Below are positions 1-5,636 of a stretch of DNA of 5,636 bases, piece after piece. This DNA comes from an uncultured Rhodopirellula sp. (GTDB lineage: Bacteria > Planctomycetota > Planctomycetia > Pirellulales > Pirellulaceae). The translations under genes and the position numbers were made by a program. Every line of letters begins with the position of its first letter. The stretch's first letter is position 1. Under the pieces are notes generated by a model. That model saw only the letters and a program-made list of their open reading frames with translations. It was not told the origin of the DNA and searched no databases. The stretch spans positions 1 to 5,636 of the forward strand of contig CAJXTM010000314.1 in NCBI GenBank assembly GCA_913061385.1, given 5' to 3'.

Positions 1-46
1 AGATCAGCCTCGGTCTCGTGGGCTCGGAGATGTGTATAAGAGACAG
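1..46 (+). other. Nextera index-2 (i7) sequencing adapter, not native DNA
   Basis: Bases 1-4 (AGAT) match the end of the Illumina P7 primer. Bases 5-12 (CAGCCTCG) match the Nextera i7 index N710 as I remember it. Bases 13-27 (GTCTCGTGGGCTCGG) are the read-2 adapter, and 28-46 are the full 19-base Tn5 mosaic end. The order P7 end, index, adapter, mosaic end is exactly the library construct, so this is untrimmed adapter. Any start codon or peptide read from here is artificial. Confidence 0.98.
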
Positions 47-580
47 GAGCAGTATTCCGTCTTCGGCAAATTGGGCTTCTATGGCGTTCGAATGAACACG
101 ACTAGTGGAGCCGCTGCGTTCCTCAAGCAGACAACTGCAATCCTTGACGGTGGTCAGAATGCAATTTGGATCACACCCGAGGGACGTTTTGCGGACGTTC
201 GCGATCATGATGCTGAATTGATGCCTGGCTTAGCCCATATCTGCAAAAAAGTTGATCGAGGTGTCGTGGTTCCGATGGCTTTGGAGTACACGTTTTGGGA
301 CGAAAGGTTGCCGGTCTGTCTCGCGATGTTTGGTGAACCGGTGAGGATCGCCGACTTTGGAAACGAATCGAAAATTGAATGGCGAGAGAAGTTGTCGAGC
401 GAGCTGAGGAGTACGCAGCATCAACTAAGTGAGCTAGTGATCGCGCGGTCCTCAGATCCGTTCGATGATCTGCTAATGGGAAAGGCAGGAGCAGGCATGT
501 TTTACGATTCGGTCCGACGAGTCCGTTCTGTGATCGCGCGGAAGAAATATCGAAATCGACATGGAGAGCAATTCGAATGA
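47..580 (+). CDS. PlsC-type phospholipid/glycerol acyltransferase, 5'-truncated by contig edge
   Basis: This gene encodes the C-terminal 177 residues of a 1-acyl-glycerol-3-phosphate-acyltransferase-like enzyme, which moves an acyl chain from acyl-CoA or acyl-ACP to a hydroxyl group at the inner face of the cytoplasmic membrane. Counting from the first native codon, residues 42-50 (ITPEGRFAD) fit the family's substrate-binding FPEGTR block, with P44, E45, G46 and R47. Residues 73-81 (VVVPMALEY) fit the later V-P-hydrophobic block, and FGEPV at 96-100 is also typical. The KLGFYGVRMN stretch at 8-17 fits the block between the catalytic motif and PEG. The catalytic HX4D motif lies upstream and is missing. 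A GTG codon at 32 would open the frame, but it sits in adapter sequence, so the true start is off the contig. The stop overlaps the next gene's start (ATGA, 577-580), implying cotranscription and coupled translation with the glycosyltransferase. The natural acceptor is unknown; glycerolipid or a glycosylated terpenoid are both possible. Confidence 0.88.
   Translation, partial: EQYSVFGKLGFYGVRMNTTSGAAAFLKQTTAILDGGQNAIWITPEGRFADVRDHDAELMPGLAHICKKVDRGVVVPMALEYTFWDERLPVCLAMFGEPVRIADFGNESKIEWREKLSSELRSTQHQLSELVIARSSDPFDDLLMGKAGAGMFYDSVRRVRSVIARKKYRNRHGEQFE
563..568 (+). promoter_or_regulatory. Ribosome binding site for the glycosyltransferase
   Basis: GGAGAG lies 8 bases before the ATG at 577, inside the end of the acyltransferase gene. 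It supports 577 as the start. A second ATG follows directly at 580, so the protein may begin with either Met. Confidence 0.6.
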
Positions 581-1743
581 TGCTTAGCTTGGCGATCGGG
601 TCACTGGTCATTGCATGTTTACCCGCAATTATGTTTCTTAAAAACTTGCCGGCATTCCTGTTTCCAATTTCAGCTGGAAAGCTGGATGCTGGAATCGGTG
701 ATACTAAAATAGATCAACACTCTGAGAAGAGTTCTCGCGGTGTATCGGTCCTGATCCCCGCTCGTGATGAACAGGATGGGATCGCCGCGAGCGTGAACGC
801 GGCGTTGCGAAATGAGGGTGTAGAGTTGGAAGTTCTCGTTTTGGATGACCATTCTACAGACAGGACTGCGGAGATCGTGCGGCAGCTTGCGGAGTCGGAT
901 TCTCGGGTTCGTTACCTTGCGGGTGAAGAGTTACCCGAGGGTTGGAACGGAAAGCAATTTGGATGTAGCCAGTTGGCAGCCGCCGCTGATCACTCAACAC
1001 TTGTATTTATCGATGCGGATGTGCGTCTGCAATCGGATGCTTTGCAGCGATTGGTGGCTTGCCATGAGACAACTCGGGTAGGCCTTTTGAGTGTGTTTCC
1101 TCACCAGGAAACCGGGACGATTCTGGAAAAGTGGATCATCCCCTTGATGCACTTTGTGCTGCTTGGTTTTTGCCCTTTGCACCGGATGCGATCTGATTCC
1201 AGTCCTGCTCTTGCTGCAGGATGCGGACAGCTATTCATGACTGATCGGGATGCGTACAGGCAAGCTGGAACACATGCAGCGATCCGCGGGTCAAGACACG
1301 ATGGGGTCAAGCTGCCACGAGCATATCGCGCGGTTGGATTAATGACTGATGTCTATGATGGCTGTGGTCTGGCGGAATGCCGTATGTATCATTCCGCAAC
1401 AGAAGTGGTGCGTGGGGTGTTGAAAAATGCGAGTGAAGGACTTGCGGGTCCCAAACTGATTTTTCCATTCACCATTCTGTTGGTTGGTGGCAGCGTGCTT
1501 CCCATTTGCGTCTTGGCATGGAGTTTAGCGGCCGGTGACATTGTCGTGGCTGCCATTGCTGCAACGGGTGTGTTGGTGGGACATCTTCCTCGCATGCTCG
1601 CTGCGATCCGATTGCGTCAGTCTTGGCTGGGAGTGATTTGCCACGCGCCTGCCACCTTGTTATTTGTTATCCTTCAATGGGCTGCGTTTTTGAATCATCT
1701 CGCAGGACGTCAGGTTGCTTGGCGAGGTCGCACTTCGAGCTAG
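577..1743 (+). CDS. Membrane-bound family 2 glycosyltransferase, CrtQ/HpnB-like
   Basis: This 388-residue GT-A fold (GT2) enzyme probably transfers a sugar from a nucleotide-sugar to a lipid acceptor at the cytoplasmic membrane. A hydrophobic N-terminal segment (residues 3-31) is followed by a short linker and the catalytic domain. VSVLIPARDE (56-65) and the Asp pair D90-D91 bind nucleotide; GWNGK (122-126) is a hallmark of the CrtQ/HpnB-like branch; IDAD (145-148) is the metal-binding DxD. D242 in GSRHDGVKL sits where this branch has its catalytic acidic residue. Three further hydrophobic segments lie at about 297-318, 320-339 and 352-373. The length fits the staphyloxanthin glycosyltransferase CrtQ (about 375 residues) and hopanoid-associated HpnB proteins. 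The gene overlaps the acyltransferase by four bases. That partnership suggests sequential glycosylation and acylation of one lipid, as in glycosylated carotenoids, but this is inference: no carotene or hopene synthesis gene lies in the window. GT2 membership is secure; the acceptor is not. Confidence 0.9.
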   Translation: MMLSLAIGSLVIACLPAIMFLKNLPAFLFPISAGKLDAGIGDTKIDQHSEKSSRGVSVLIPARDEQDGIAASVNAALRNEGVELEVLVLDDHSTDRTAEIVRQLAESDSRVRYLAGEELPEGWNGKQFGCSQLAAAADHSTLVFIDADVRLQSDALQRLVACHETTRVGLLSVFPHQETGTILEKWIIPLMHFVLLGFCPLHRMRSDSSPALAAGCGQLFMTDRDAYRQAGTHAAIRGSRHDGVKLPRAYRAVGLMTDVYDGCGLAECRMYHSATEVVRGVLKNASEGLAGPKLIFPFTILLVGGSVLPICVLAWSLAAGDIVVAAIAATGVLVGHLPRMLAAIRLRQSWLGVICHAPATLLFVILQWAAFLNHLAGRQVAWRGRTSS

Positions 1744-1858
1744 GTGTTATAGGTTGAGGTGATTCGCTTGCATGGTCCTCCACACTGGTCGTGCAGATCG
1801 TCGGACGTGTTTGTCTGGCTTTAGTGGGTTCTAGCTTCGCTGTAACGGAGGTGGTGGG
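1744..1858. other. Intergenic gap before the sulfatase
   Basis: This 115-base spacer holds the sulfatase ribosome binding site at its end. I see no convincing sigma-70 promoter pair and no hairpin with a T-run, so neither a terminator for the upstream pair nor a separate promoter can be assigned. The spacing is long enough for an independent promoter of non-consensus type. Confidence 0.5.
1847..1852 (+). promoter_or_regulatory. Strong ribosome binding site for the sulfatase
   Basis: GGAGGT stands 6 bases before the ATG at 1859. It is the best Shine-Dalgarno match in the window. It fixes the start, which also gives a complete signal peptide. Confidence 0.8.
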
Positions 1859-3307
1859 ATGCGGCTTATTGCTTTTTTGCTGTTGGTTGTGTGTCAATTG
1901 ACTGTTGCACAGGCCACTCGTCCAAATTTTGTTGTTGTGCTCGCAGACGACTTGGGATTTGGTGATCTTGGGTGTTATGGCAGCGACTCTATTCTCTCGC
2001 CGCGGATCGATCAGTTCGCCACTGAGGGGTTGCGGTTCACCAGTTGCTATGCCGCTCATCCTAATTGCTCACCGTCACGCGCCGGGCTGATGACTGGGCG
2101 GACCCCCTTTCGACTCGGAATCTATAATTGGATTCCGATGTTTTCGCCCATGCACGTGAAGCAGGCTGAGATTACGATTGCGACGCTGCTACGTGATGCG
2201 GGATACGAGACCTGCCAGGTTGGTAAGTGGCATTTGAATGGGAAATTCAATTTGCCGGGCCAGCCACAACCCAATGACCATGGTTTTGATCATTGGTTTG
2301 CTACGCAGAATAATGCGTTGCCCAATCATCGGAATCCGGAGAACTTTGTTCGCAATGGCAGGGAGGTCGGGAAGCTGTCTGGGTACTCCGCTGAGATTGT
2401 GGCCGGCGAAGCAATTCAGTGGCTCAGTGAAGAGCGTGACCCGGCAAAACCGTTTTTTATGTTCGCTTGCTTTCACGAGCCGCACGAACCGATTGCCTCT
2501 GCGGCAGAGTTTCGGAAACTCTATCCAGATAGTGATCCAGGGTATGCGGCACACCACGGAAATATTTCGCAGCTGGATGCTGGGTTTGGACGTTTGCTTG
2601 ATGCTCTGAAAGTACTTGGACTGCAAGATGATACGGTTGTGGTTTTTACAAGTGATAACGGGCCCGCCATCACGTCGATGCATCCTCATGGATCGGCCGG
2701 TCCGTTGCGGGACAAAAAAGGAACGGTTTACGAAGGCGGGATTCGCGTGCCGGGAATTGTGCGATGGCCCGGGAAGATCGCGGCGGGGCAACTGAGTGAT
2801 GTTCCGATTACCTCGCTCGATTTGCTGCCGACACTTTGCGAGCTTGGCAAGGCAACTCTGCCCGACGACCGTGAGCTGGACGGGACCAGTTTGGTACCGC
2901 TTTTGAAAAACAAAAAACTGAAGAGAAATAGGCCACTCTATTGGCAGTTCAATCGTGCCAAGGGTGCCGCTAAAGTTGCGTTGCGTGATGGGAAATGGAA
3001 GTTGCTTGCATCCATCACGGAGCCTGGACCGAGCACGGGGGCTGACCTAACCCAACAGGAGATGCAGGGAATCAAGCGTTCTCGTTTGAAAGACTTCACC
3101 TTGTATGACCTAGAGCGAGACGTTCAGGAATCGGAGGATCAAAGCATCCATAAGCCGGCAATCTTGAATCGGCTTAAAAAGCAAATGCAAGCAATGTATG
3201 GGAGTGTGCAGAAAGAGGCCCCCGTTTGGCCGGATTGGGAATGGCCCCGCCATGAATCGAGCAGGATCGTCTGGCCTGAATATTGGCTAAATCGCAAGAA
3301 AAAATGA
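1859..3307 (+). CDS. Secreted type I (arylsulfatase-type) sulfatase
   Basis: This 482-residue sulfatase of the alkaline-phosphatase superfamily (S1 type) hydrolyses sulfate esters, probably on sulfated glycans, outside the cytoplasm. A signal peptide is visible: a short MR n-region, a hydrophobic core at 3-16 and an AQA cleavage site ending at residue 19. The mature protein opens with RPNFVVVLADD, whose D30-D31 are metal ligands. C70-S-P-S-R74 followed by AGLMTGR is the canonical Cys-type motif in which the Cys becomes formylglycine, so the cell needs a formylglycine-generating enzyme or anSME; neither is encoded here. Other expected active-site residues are present: GKWHL (K123, H125), H206 in CFHEPHEP, D266-N267 in TSDNG, and K287 before the GTVYEGGIRVP block. 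The C-terminal subdomain includes ALRDGKWKLL (374-383). The final 30 residues are rich in Trp and end in RKKK. All key residues are present and the length is usual for the family. Sulfate-ester specificity cannot be read from sequence; the S1 subfamily would need database comparison. Confidence 0.95.
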   Translation: MRLIAFLLLVVCQLTVAQATRPNFVVVLADDLGFGDLGCYGSDSILSPRIDQFATEGLRFTSCYAAHPNCSPSRAGLMTGRTPFRLGIYNWIPMFSPMHVKQAEITIATLLRDAGYETCQVGKWHLNGKFNLPGQPQPNDHGFDHWFATQNNALPNHRNPENFVRNGREVGKLSGYSAEIVAGEAIQWLSEERDPAKPFFMFACFHEPHEPIASAAEFRKLYPDSDPGYAAHHGNISQLDAGFGRLLDALKVLGLQDDTVVVFTSDNGPAITSMHPHGSAGPLRDKKGTVYEGGIRVPGIVRWPGKIAAGQLSDVPITSLDLLPTLCELGKATLPDDRELDGTSLVPLLKNKKLKRNRPLYWQFNRAKGAAKVALRDGKWKLLASITEPGPSTGADLTQQEMQGIKRSRLKDFTLYDLERDVQESEDQSIHKPAILNRLKKQMQAMYGSVQKEAPVWPDWEWPRHESSRIVWPEYWLNRKKK

Positions 3308-3405
3308 CTTGCACCATCGCAATGCGGACCGACTTACCGAAGTGTTCTCCCCTTGTTTTGATGTTGAAGGTGTTGCATTAACCGTCAAATTCGGCTGGTT
3401 CATCG

Positions 3406-3439
3406 TTGCTCAGTACGTTAAACTTCGATCGCTGAGCGA
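3406..3439 (+). repeat. Inverted repeat / possible stem-loop
   Basis: TTGCTCAG (3406-3413) can pair with CTGAGCGA (3432-3439). Six Watson-Crick pairs (GCTCAG/CTGAGC) are extended by one G-U and one A-U pair, around an 18-base loop. It could be an operator dyad or an RNA hairpin. It lacks a T-run, so it is not a standard terminator. Chance occurrence is possible. Confidence 0.3.
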
Positions 3440-3440
3440 G

Positions 3441-3465
3441 GTTACCAGAGGCTTATCACGGTAGC
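3441..3465 (+). repeat. Second imperfect inverted repeat
   Basis: GTTACC (3441-3446) can pair with GGTAGC (3460-3465), with one wobble pair and a 13-base loop, directly after the previous dyad. On its own this is weak. Its interest comes only from lying in a row with the other two stems upstream of the exporter. Confidence 0.2.
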
Positions 3466-3498
3466 TTACAAGGACGCTTTGCAGCCAGCCACGATGAC

Positions 3499-3514
3499 TC
3501 GTCAAGGATGACGA
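3499..3514 (+). promoter_or_regulatory. Hairpin with Shine-Dalgarno-like loop before the exporter
   Basis: TCGTCA (3499-3504) and TGACGA (3509-3514) are a perfect 6-base inverted repeat around the tetraloop AGGA (3505-3508). The loop holds the only purine-rich Shine-Dalgarno-like bases near the exporter start. The linear spacing to the ATG at 3521 is 12 bases, longer than ideal. Folding the stem would bring the loop closer or mask it. A role in translation control is inferred only. Confidence 0.4.
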
Positions 3515-3520
3515 ACTGAC

Positions 3521-5515
3521 ATGAACACTTTTGCTCGCGTTCTAAAAATTGCCGCTCGTCGGCGGTTCGCCCTCGTAGGCATTCTTCTTACCTCACTGGT
3601 CATCGCGATCCTGTGGGGAGCGAACATTGGCACGCTTTATCCGCTCGTAGAAGTCGTCTTCAAGGGCGATAGTCTGCCAAGTTATGTGGAATCGCGACTT
3701 GATGAATCGCAGGCCGAGTTGTCTGGAATCGATCAGCAAATGCTTGACATTTCGCAGTCGTTGCTCGTTGCGAGCGATGAGCGGAAACTTGCCTTTCAGG
3801 TTGAGATTCAAACATTGGAAACACGTCGTAAAGTGGTCAGCGAGTCCAGTGAATGGCTGGCCAATGTAAAGCCGTGGGTGGATGATTACGCACCAGACGG
3901 GCCCTACGCAACACTGCTGCTGATCGTTGCCATGCTGGTTGGGGGAACCGCCCTTAAGTTGATTGCGCTGATGGCGAATCTATTGTTGGTCCAATATGTC
4001 GCGGAGCGGACGGCGTTTGACTTGCGGGCCACTTTCTTTCGTAAATCGCTGTCGCTGGATCTTGATTCCTTTGGCGAGAATGGCTCGGCGGAATTGACGT
4101 CGCGATTGACCAATGATGTTTCTCACGTTTCGGCCGGAGTTGCCGTTCTGCTGGGACGCATGGTGCGTGAGCCACTTAAAATGCTGGTGTGCCTCGGTGG
4201 TGCCATGTTCATCTGCTGGCGATTGATGCTGCTGGTCATGATCGTCACGCCCGTGGTCGCGTTGGTAATGACATACCTCAGCAGAGCCATCCGACGCGCT
4301 AGTCGCAAAGCCATGGAAGAAATGAGCCAACTTTACGGTATGCTCAGTGATGCGTTTTCCGGGATTCGTGTCGTCAAGGCATTCAATACACAAGCTTTTG
4401 AGCGAGCTAAATTCCGGCGTGGAACATATGCCTTTTACCGTAAGTCGATGAAAATCGCTTTTTACAATATGCTTGCACGTAGCAGCAGTGAAATGCTCGG
4501 GATGGCAACTGTTGGGATGGCTATCCTTGCCGGTGGCTATCTGGTGGTAAATCAGGAGACTCATCTGCTGGGGATGCGAATGAGTCAACAACCACTCAAC
4601 GTCGGTGAAGTGCTGATGTTCTTTGGGTTCTTGATTGGAGCATCAGATCCCGCTCGCAAGTTGACCGATGTATGGAGCGGACTTCAGCGTGGGTTTGCGG
4701 CAACCACTCGTGTTTACGCCATTATTGACCAGCCCGTCCGCGTACAAGAACCTGTTCAGCCAAAATCAGTTGCCCGACCGCATCGTACCATCGCCTTCAA
4801 CGAGGTTTGTTTCCAGTATGCCTCGGGGCCGAAAGTCTTGAATGGTATTGATTTTGAGGTCCCTCACGGAGAGACCATTGCCGTTGTTGGTCCCAACGGG
4901 AGCGGAAAGAGTACTCTGGTCAGTTTATTGTGCCGATTTGATGACCCGCAGTCCGGCAATGTCACTTTGGATGGGGTCCCGTTGAAAGAAATACGTACAC
5001 GTGACGTACGCCGCAGGATTGCATTGGTCACCCAACGCACGGCCCTATTCGAAGATACGATCGAAAATAATATTCGCTACGGCAGTCCGGGAGCTGATTC
5101 TCACGCTGTGGTTCGCGCTGCCAAACTCGCTTTTGCCGATGAATTCATACGCACCAAAACGCCAGGTGGGTATCAAACATTGTTGGGGACGGGCGGTGTG
5201 CGATTGTCTGGTGGGCAAATGCAACGTGTGGCACTGGCTCGGGCCTTTCTTCGTAATCCAGACATCTTGGTCCTTGATGAGGCCACGAGTCAGATTGATA
5301 TGGAAAGTGAACAGCTGATTCACAAAGCACTCAAGCAGTTCTTGGTCAATCGCACCGGTGTGATGATCACACATCGACCCAGCACTTTGGCGATGGCTGA
5401 CAGAACCATTGTAGTCGAAGCGGGTAAGGTATCTGACCAGGGTACGCATGCAGAATTGCAGCAGCGCAACACTTTCTATCAAAGCCTCTGCGGTGAACAG
5501 AGATTATCTGCCTAA
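3521..5515 (+). CDS. ABC exporter half-transporter, MsbA/lipid-exporter type (membrane domain fused to ATPase)
   Basis: This complete 664-residue half-transporter should work as a homodimer in the inner membrane, using ATP to flip or export a lipid, glycolipid or other hydrophobic substrate. The N-terminal type IV exporter domain has membrane segments at about 17-39, 129-158, 210-232, 234-253, 323-344 and 362-376. The ATPase domain covers about 424-655: A-loop aromatic Y433, Walker A GPNGSGKST (457-465), Q-loop Q505, signature LSGGQ (562-566), Walker B ILVLDE (582-587) and switch H618. All catalytic residues are intact. The D-loop reads SQID instead of the usual SALD, keeping the Asp. Typical MsbA proteins have about 580 residues; most of the excess is a roughly 88-residue loop between the first two membrane segments (41-128), predicted periplasmic and mostly helical. 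Codons upstream of 3521 give no in-frame extension: the ATG at 3494 meets a stop at 3509. No partner subunit is next to it. Multidrug export is the main alternative to lipid export. Confidence 0.92.
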   Translation: MNTFARVLKIAARRRFALVGILLTSLVIAILWGANIGTLYPLVEVVFKGDSLPSYVESRLDESQAELSGIDQQMLDISQSLLVASDERKLAFQVEIQTLETRRKVVSESSEWLANVKPWVDDYAPDGPYATLLLIVAMLVGGTALKLIALMANLLLVQYVAERTAFDLRATFFRKSLSLDLDSFGENGSAELTSRLTNDVSHVSAGVAVLLGRMVREPLKMLVCLGGAMFICWRLMLLVMIVTPVVALVMTYLSRAIRRASRKAMEEMSQLYGMLSDAFSGIRVVKAFNTQAFERAKFRRGTYAFYRKSMKIAFYNMLARSSSEMLGMATVGMAILAGGYLVVNQETHLLGMRMSQQPLNVGEVLMFFGFLIGASDPARKLTDVWSGLQRGFAATTRVYAIIDQPVRVQEPVQPKSVARPHRTIAFNEVCFQYASGPKVLNGIDFEVPHGETIAVVGPNGSGKSTLVSLLCRFDDPQSGNVTLDGVPLKEIRTRDVRRRIALVTQRTALFEDTIENNIRYGSPGADSHAVVRAAKLAFADEFIRTKTPGGYQTLLGTGGVRLSGGQMQRVALARAFLRNPDILVLDEATSQIDMESEQLIHKALKQFLVNRTGVMITHRPSTLAMADRTIVVEAGKVSDQGTHAELQQRNTFYQSLCGEQRLSA

Positions 5516-5619
5516 GTGTGTCATCGACGAACGTCACCAGAAACGTGTTAGCAGATGAGGACAAACCTACTGCGAACAGAAGGGCTGCGTTTTAAGCCGG
5601 TGAGGGATTGGTGAGACAC
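5516..5619. other. Native 3' flank with no recognisable feature
   Basis: This region covers 104 bases after the exporter stop. No terminator hairpin, promoter or credible gene is visible. It ends where the adapter begins, so the next native gene is not on this contig. Confidence 0.5.
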
Positions 5620-5636
5620 CTGTCTCTTATACACAT
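5620..5636 (-). other. Nextera/Tn5 mosaic end (adapter), not native DNA
   Basis: CTGTCTCTTATACACAT is 17 of the 19 bases of the reverse-complement Tn5 mosaic end used in tagmentation libraries. It mirrors 28-46, confirming that the contig ends in library adapter on both sides. Confidence 0.97.

Larger units (their letters stand above)
3308..3520. other. Intergenic region / probable structured leader of the ABC exporter
   Basis: This 213-base stretch has no credible gene. It contains three inverted repeats (3406-3439, 3441-3465 and 3499-3514), described separately. No intrinsic terminator is visible after the sulfatase, since no stem is followed by a T-run. No convincing promoter was found; the AT-rich stretch around 3353-3390 is the most likely place for one, but its -35/-10 matches are poor. 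Confidence 0.5.

Noticed and set aside
32..46. GTG start codon and N-terminal residues MYKRQ for the acyltransferase
   Set aside because: These codons lie wholly inside adapter sequence. The native reading frame begins at 47 and is open to the contig edge.
171..611. Open frame on the - strand opposite the acyltransferase
   Set aside because: It is fully antisense to a gene with clear family motifs, and its translation has low-complexity, Arg/Ser-rich composition with no recognisable domain.
1859..1897. Sulfatase as a lipoprotein with Cys12 as the lipid-bearing residue
   Set aside because: Residues 9-12 (LVVC) lack the small residue (Gly, Ala or Ser) expected just before the Cys. A standard AQA cleavage site at 17-19 fits better.
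2189..2791. 200-codon open frame on the - strand inside the sulfatase gene
   Set aside because: It is antisense to conserved sulfatase coding sequence, with no motif or ribosome binding site. It is a by-product of codon use in the real gene.
3393..3490. Long-range pairing GGCTGG (3393-3398) with CCAGCC (3485-3490)
   Set aside because: Six bases separated by 86 is expected by chance at this length. It could close a larger leader fold, but nothing supports that independently.
3980..4591. 203-codon open frame on the - strand inside the exporter gene
   Set aside because: It is His/Gln-rich and without domains, opposite the well-supported membrane domain of the exporter.
5555..5614. 19-codon open frame after the exporter
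   Set aside because: It has no ribosome binding site and no recognisable feature, and it is short enough to occur by chance.
28..5636. Terminal inverted repeats of 17-19 bases flanking four genes, resembling a Tn5-like transposon
   Set aside because: The repeats are the tagmentation mosaic ends of the sequencing library. The left one is joined to index and P7 adapter sequence, there is no transposase gene, and the bases just inside the two ends show no 9-base target duplication.

Overview
The window is a short assembled contig with four protein genes, all on the + strand, and library-adapter sequence at both ends. Bases 1-46 are an Illumina Nextera index-2 adapter, and 5620-5636 are the inverted end of the same transposase mosaic sequence. 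Native DNA therefore runs only from about 47 to 5619. The adapters point to a tagmented library, perhaps a metagenome or single-cell genome.

Layout: (1) 47-580 is the 3' part of a PlsC-type acyltransferase, cut at its 5' end by the contig edge. (2) 577-1743 is a membrane-anchored family 2 glycosyltransferase of the CrtQ/HpnB-like kind, joined to gene 1 by an ATGA overlap. (3) 1859-3307 is a secreted type I sulfatase with an intact Cys-type formylglycine motif, a signal peptide and a strong ribosome binding site. (4) 3521-5515 is a full-length ABC exporter half-transporter of the MsbA/lipid-exporter type, with an unusually long, predicted helical loop between its first two membrane segments. 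The 213-base gap before gene 4 can form several stem-loops, and one carries the only Shine-Dalgarno-like sequence in its loop. No RNA genes, CRISPR arrays or native mobile elements were seen.

The likely source is a member of the Planctomycetes, probably a marine Rhodopirellula/Pirellulaceae-like organism. This is an inference from the combination of a secreted formylglycine sulfatase (greatly expanded in that group), the style of the ABC exporter and roughly balanced base composition. No phylogenetic marker is present, so the assignment is moderate at best.

Functionally, genes 1 and 2 look like one unit that glycosylates and acylates a membrane lipid, possibly a carotenoid or another terpenoid/glycolipid. 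Gene 4 could export a lipid or glycolipid across the inner membrane. The sulfatase would act outside the cytoplasm on sulfated polysaccharide. Whether genes 3 and 4 belong functionally with 1 and 2 cannot be decided from the sequence. I found no clear new biological system. The points most worth a second look are the acyltransferase-glycosyltransferase pair, the exporter's extra loop and its structured leader.
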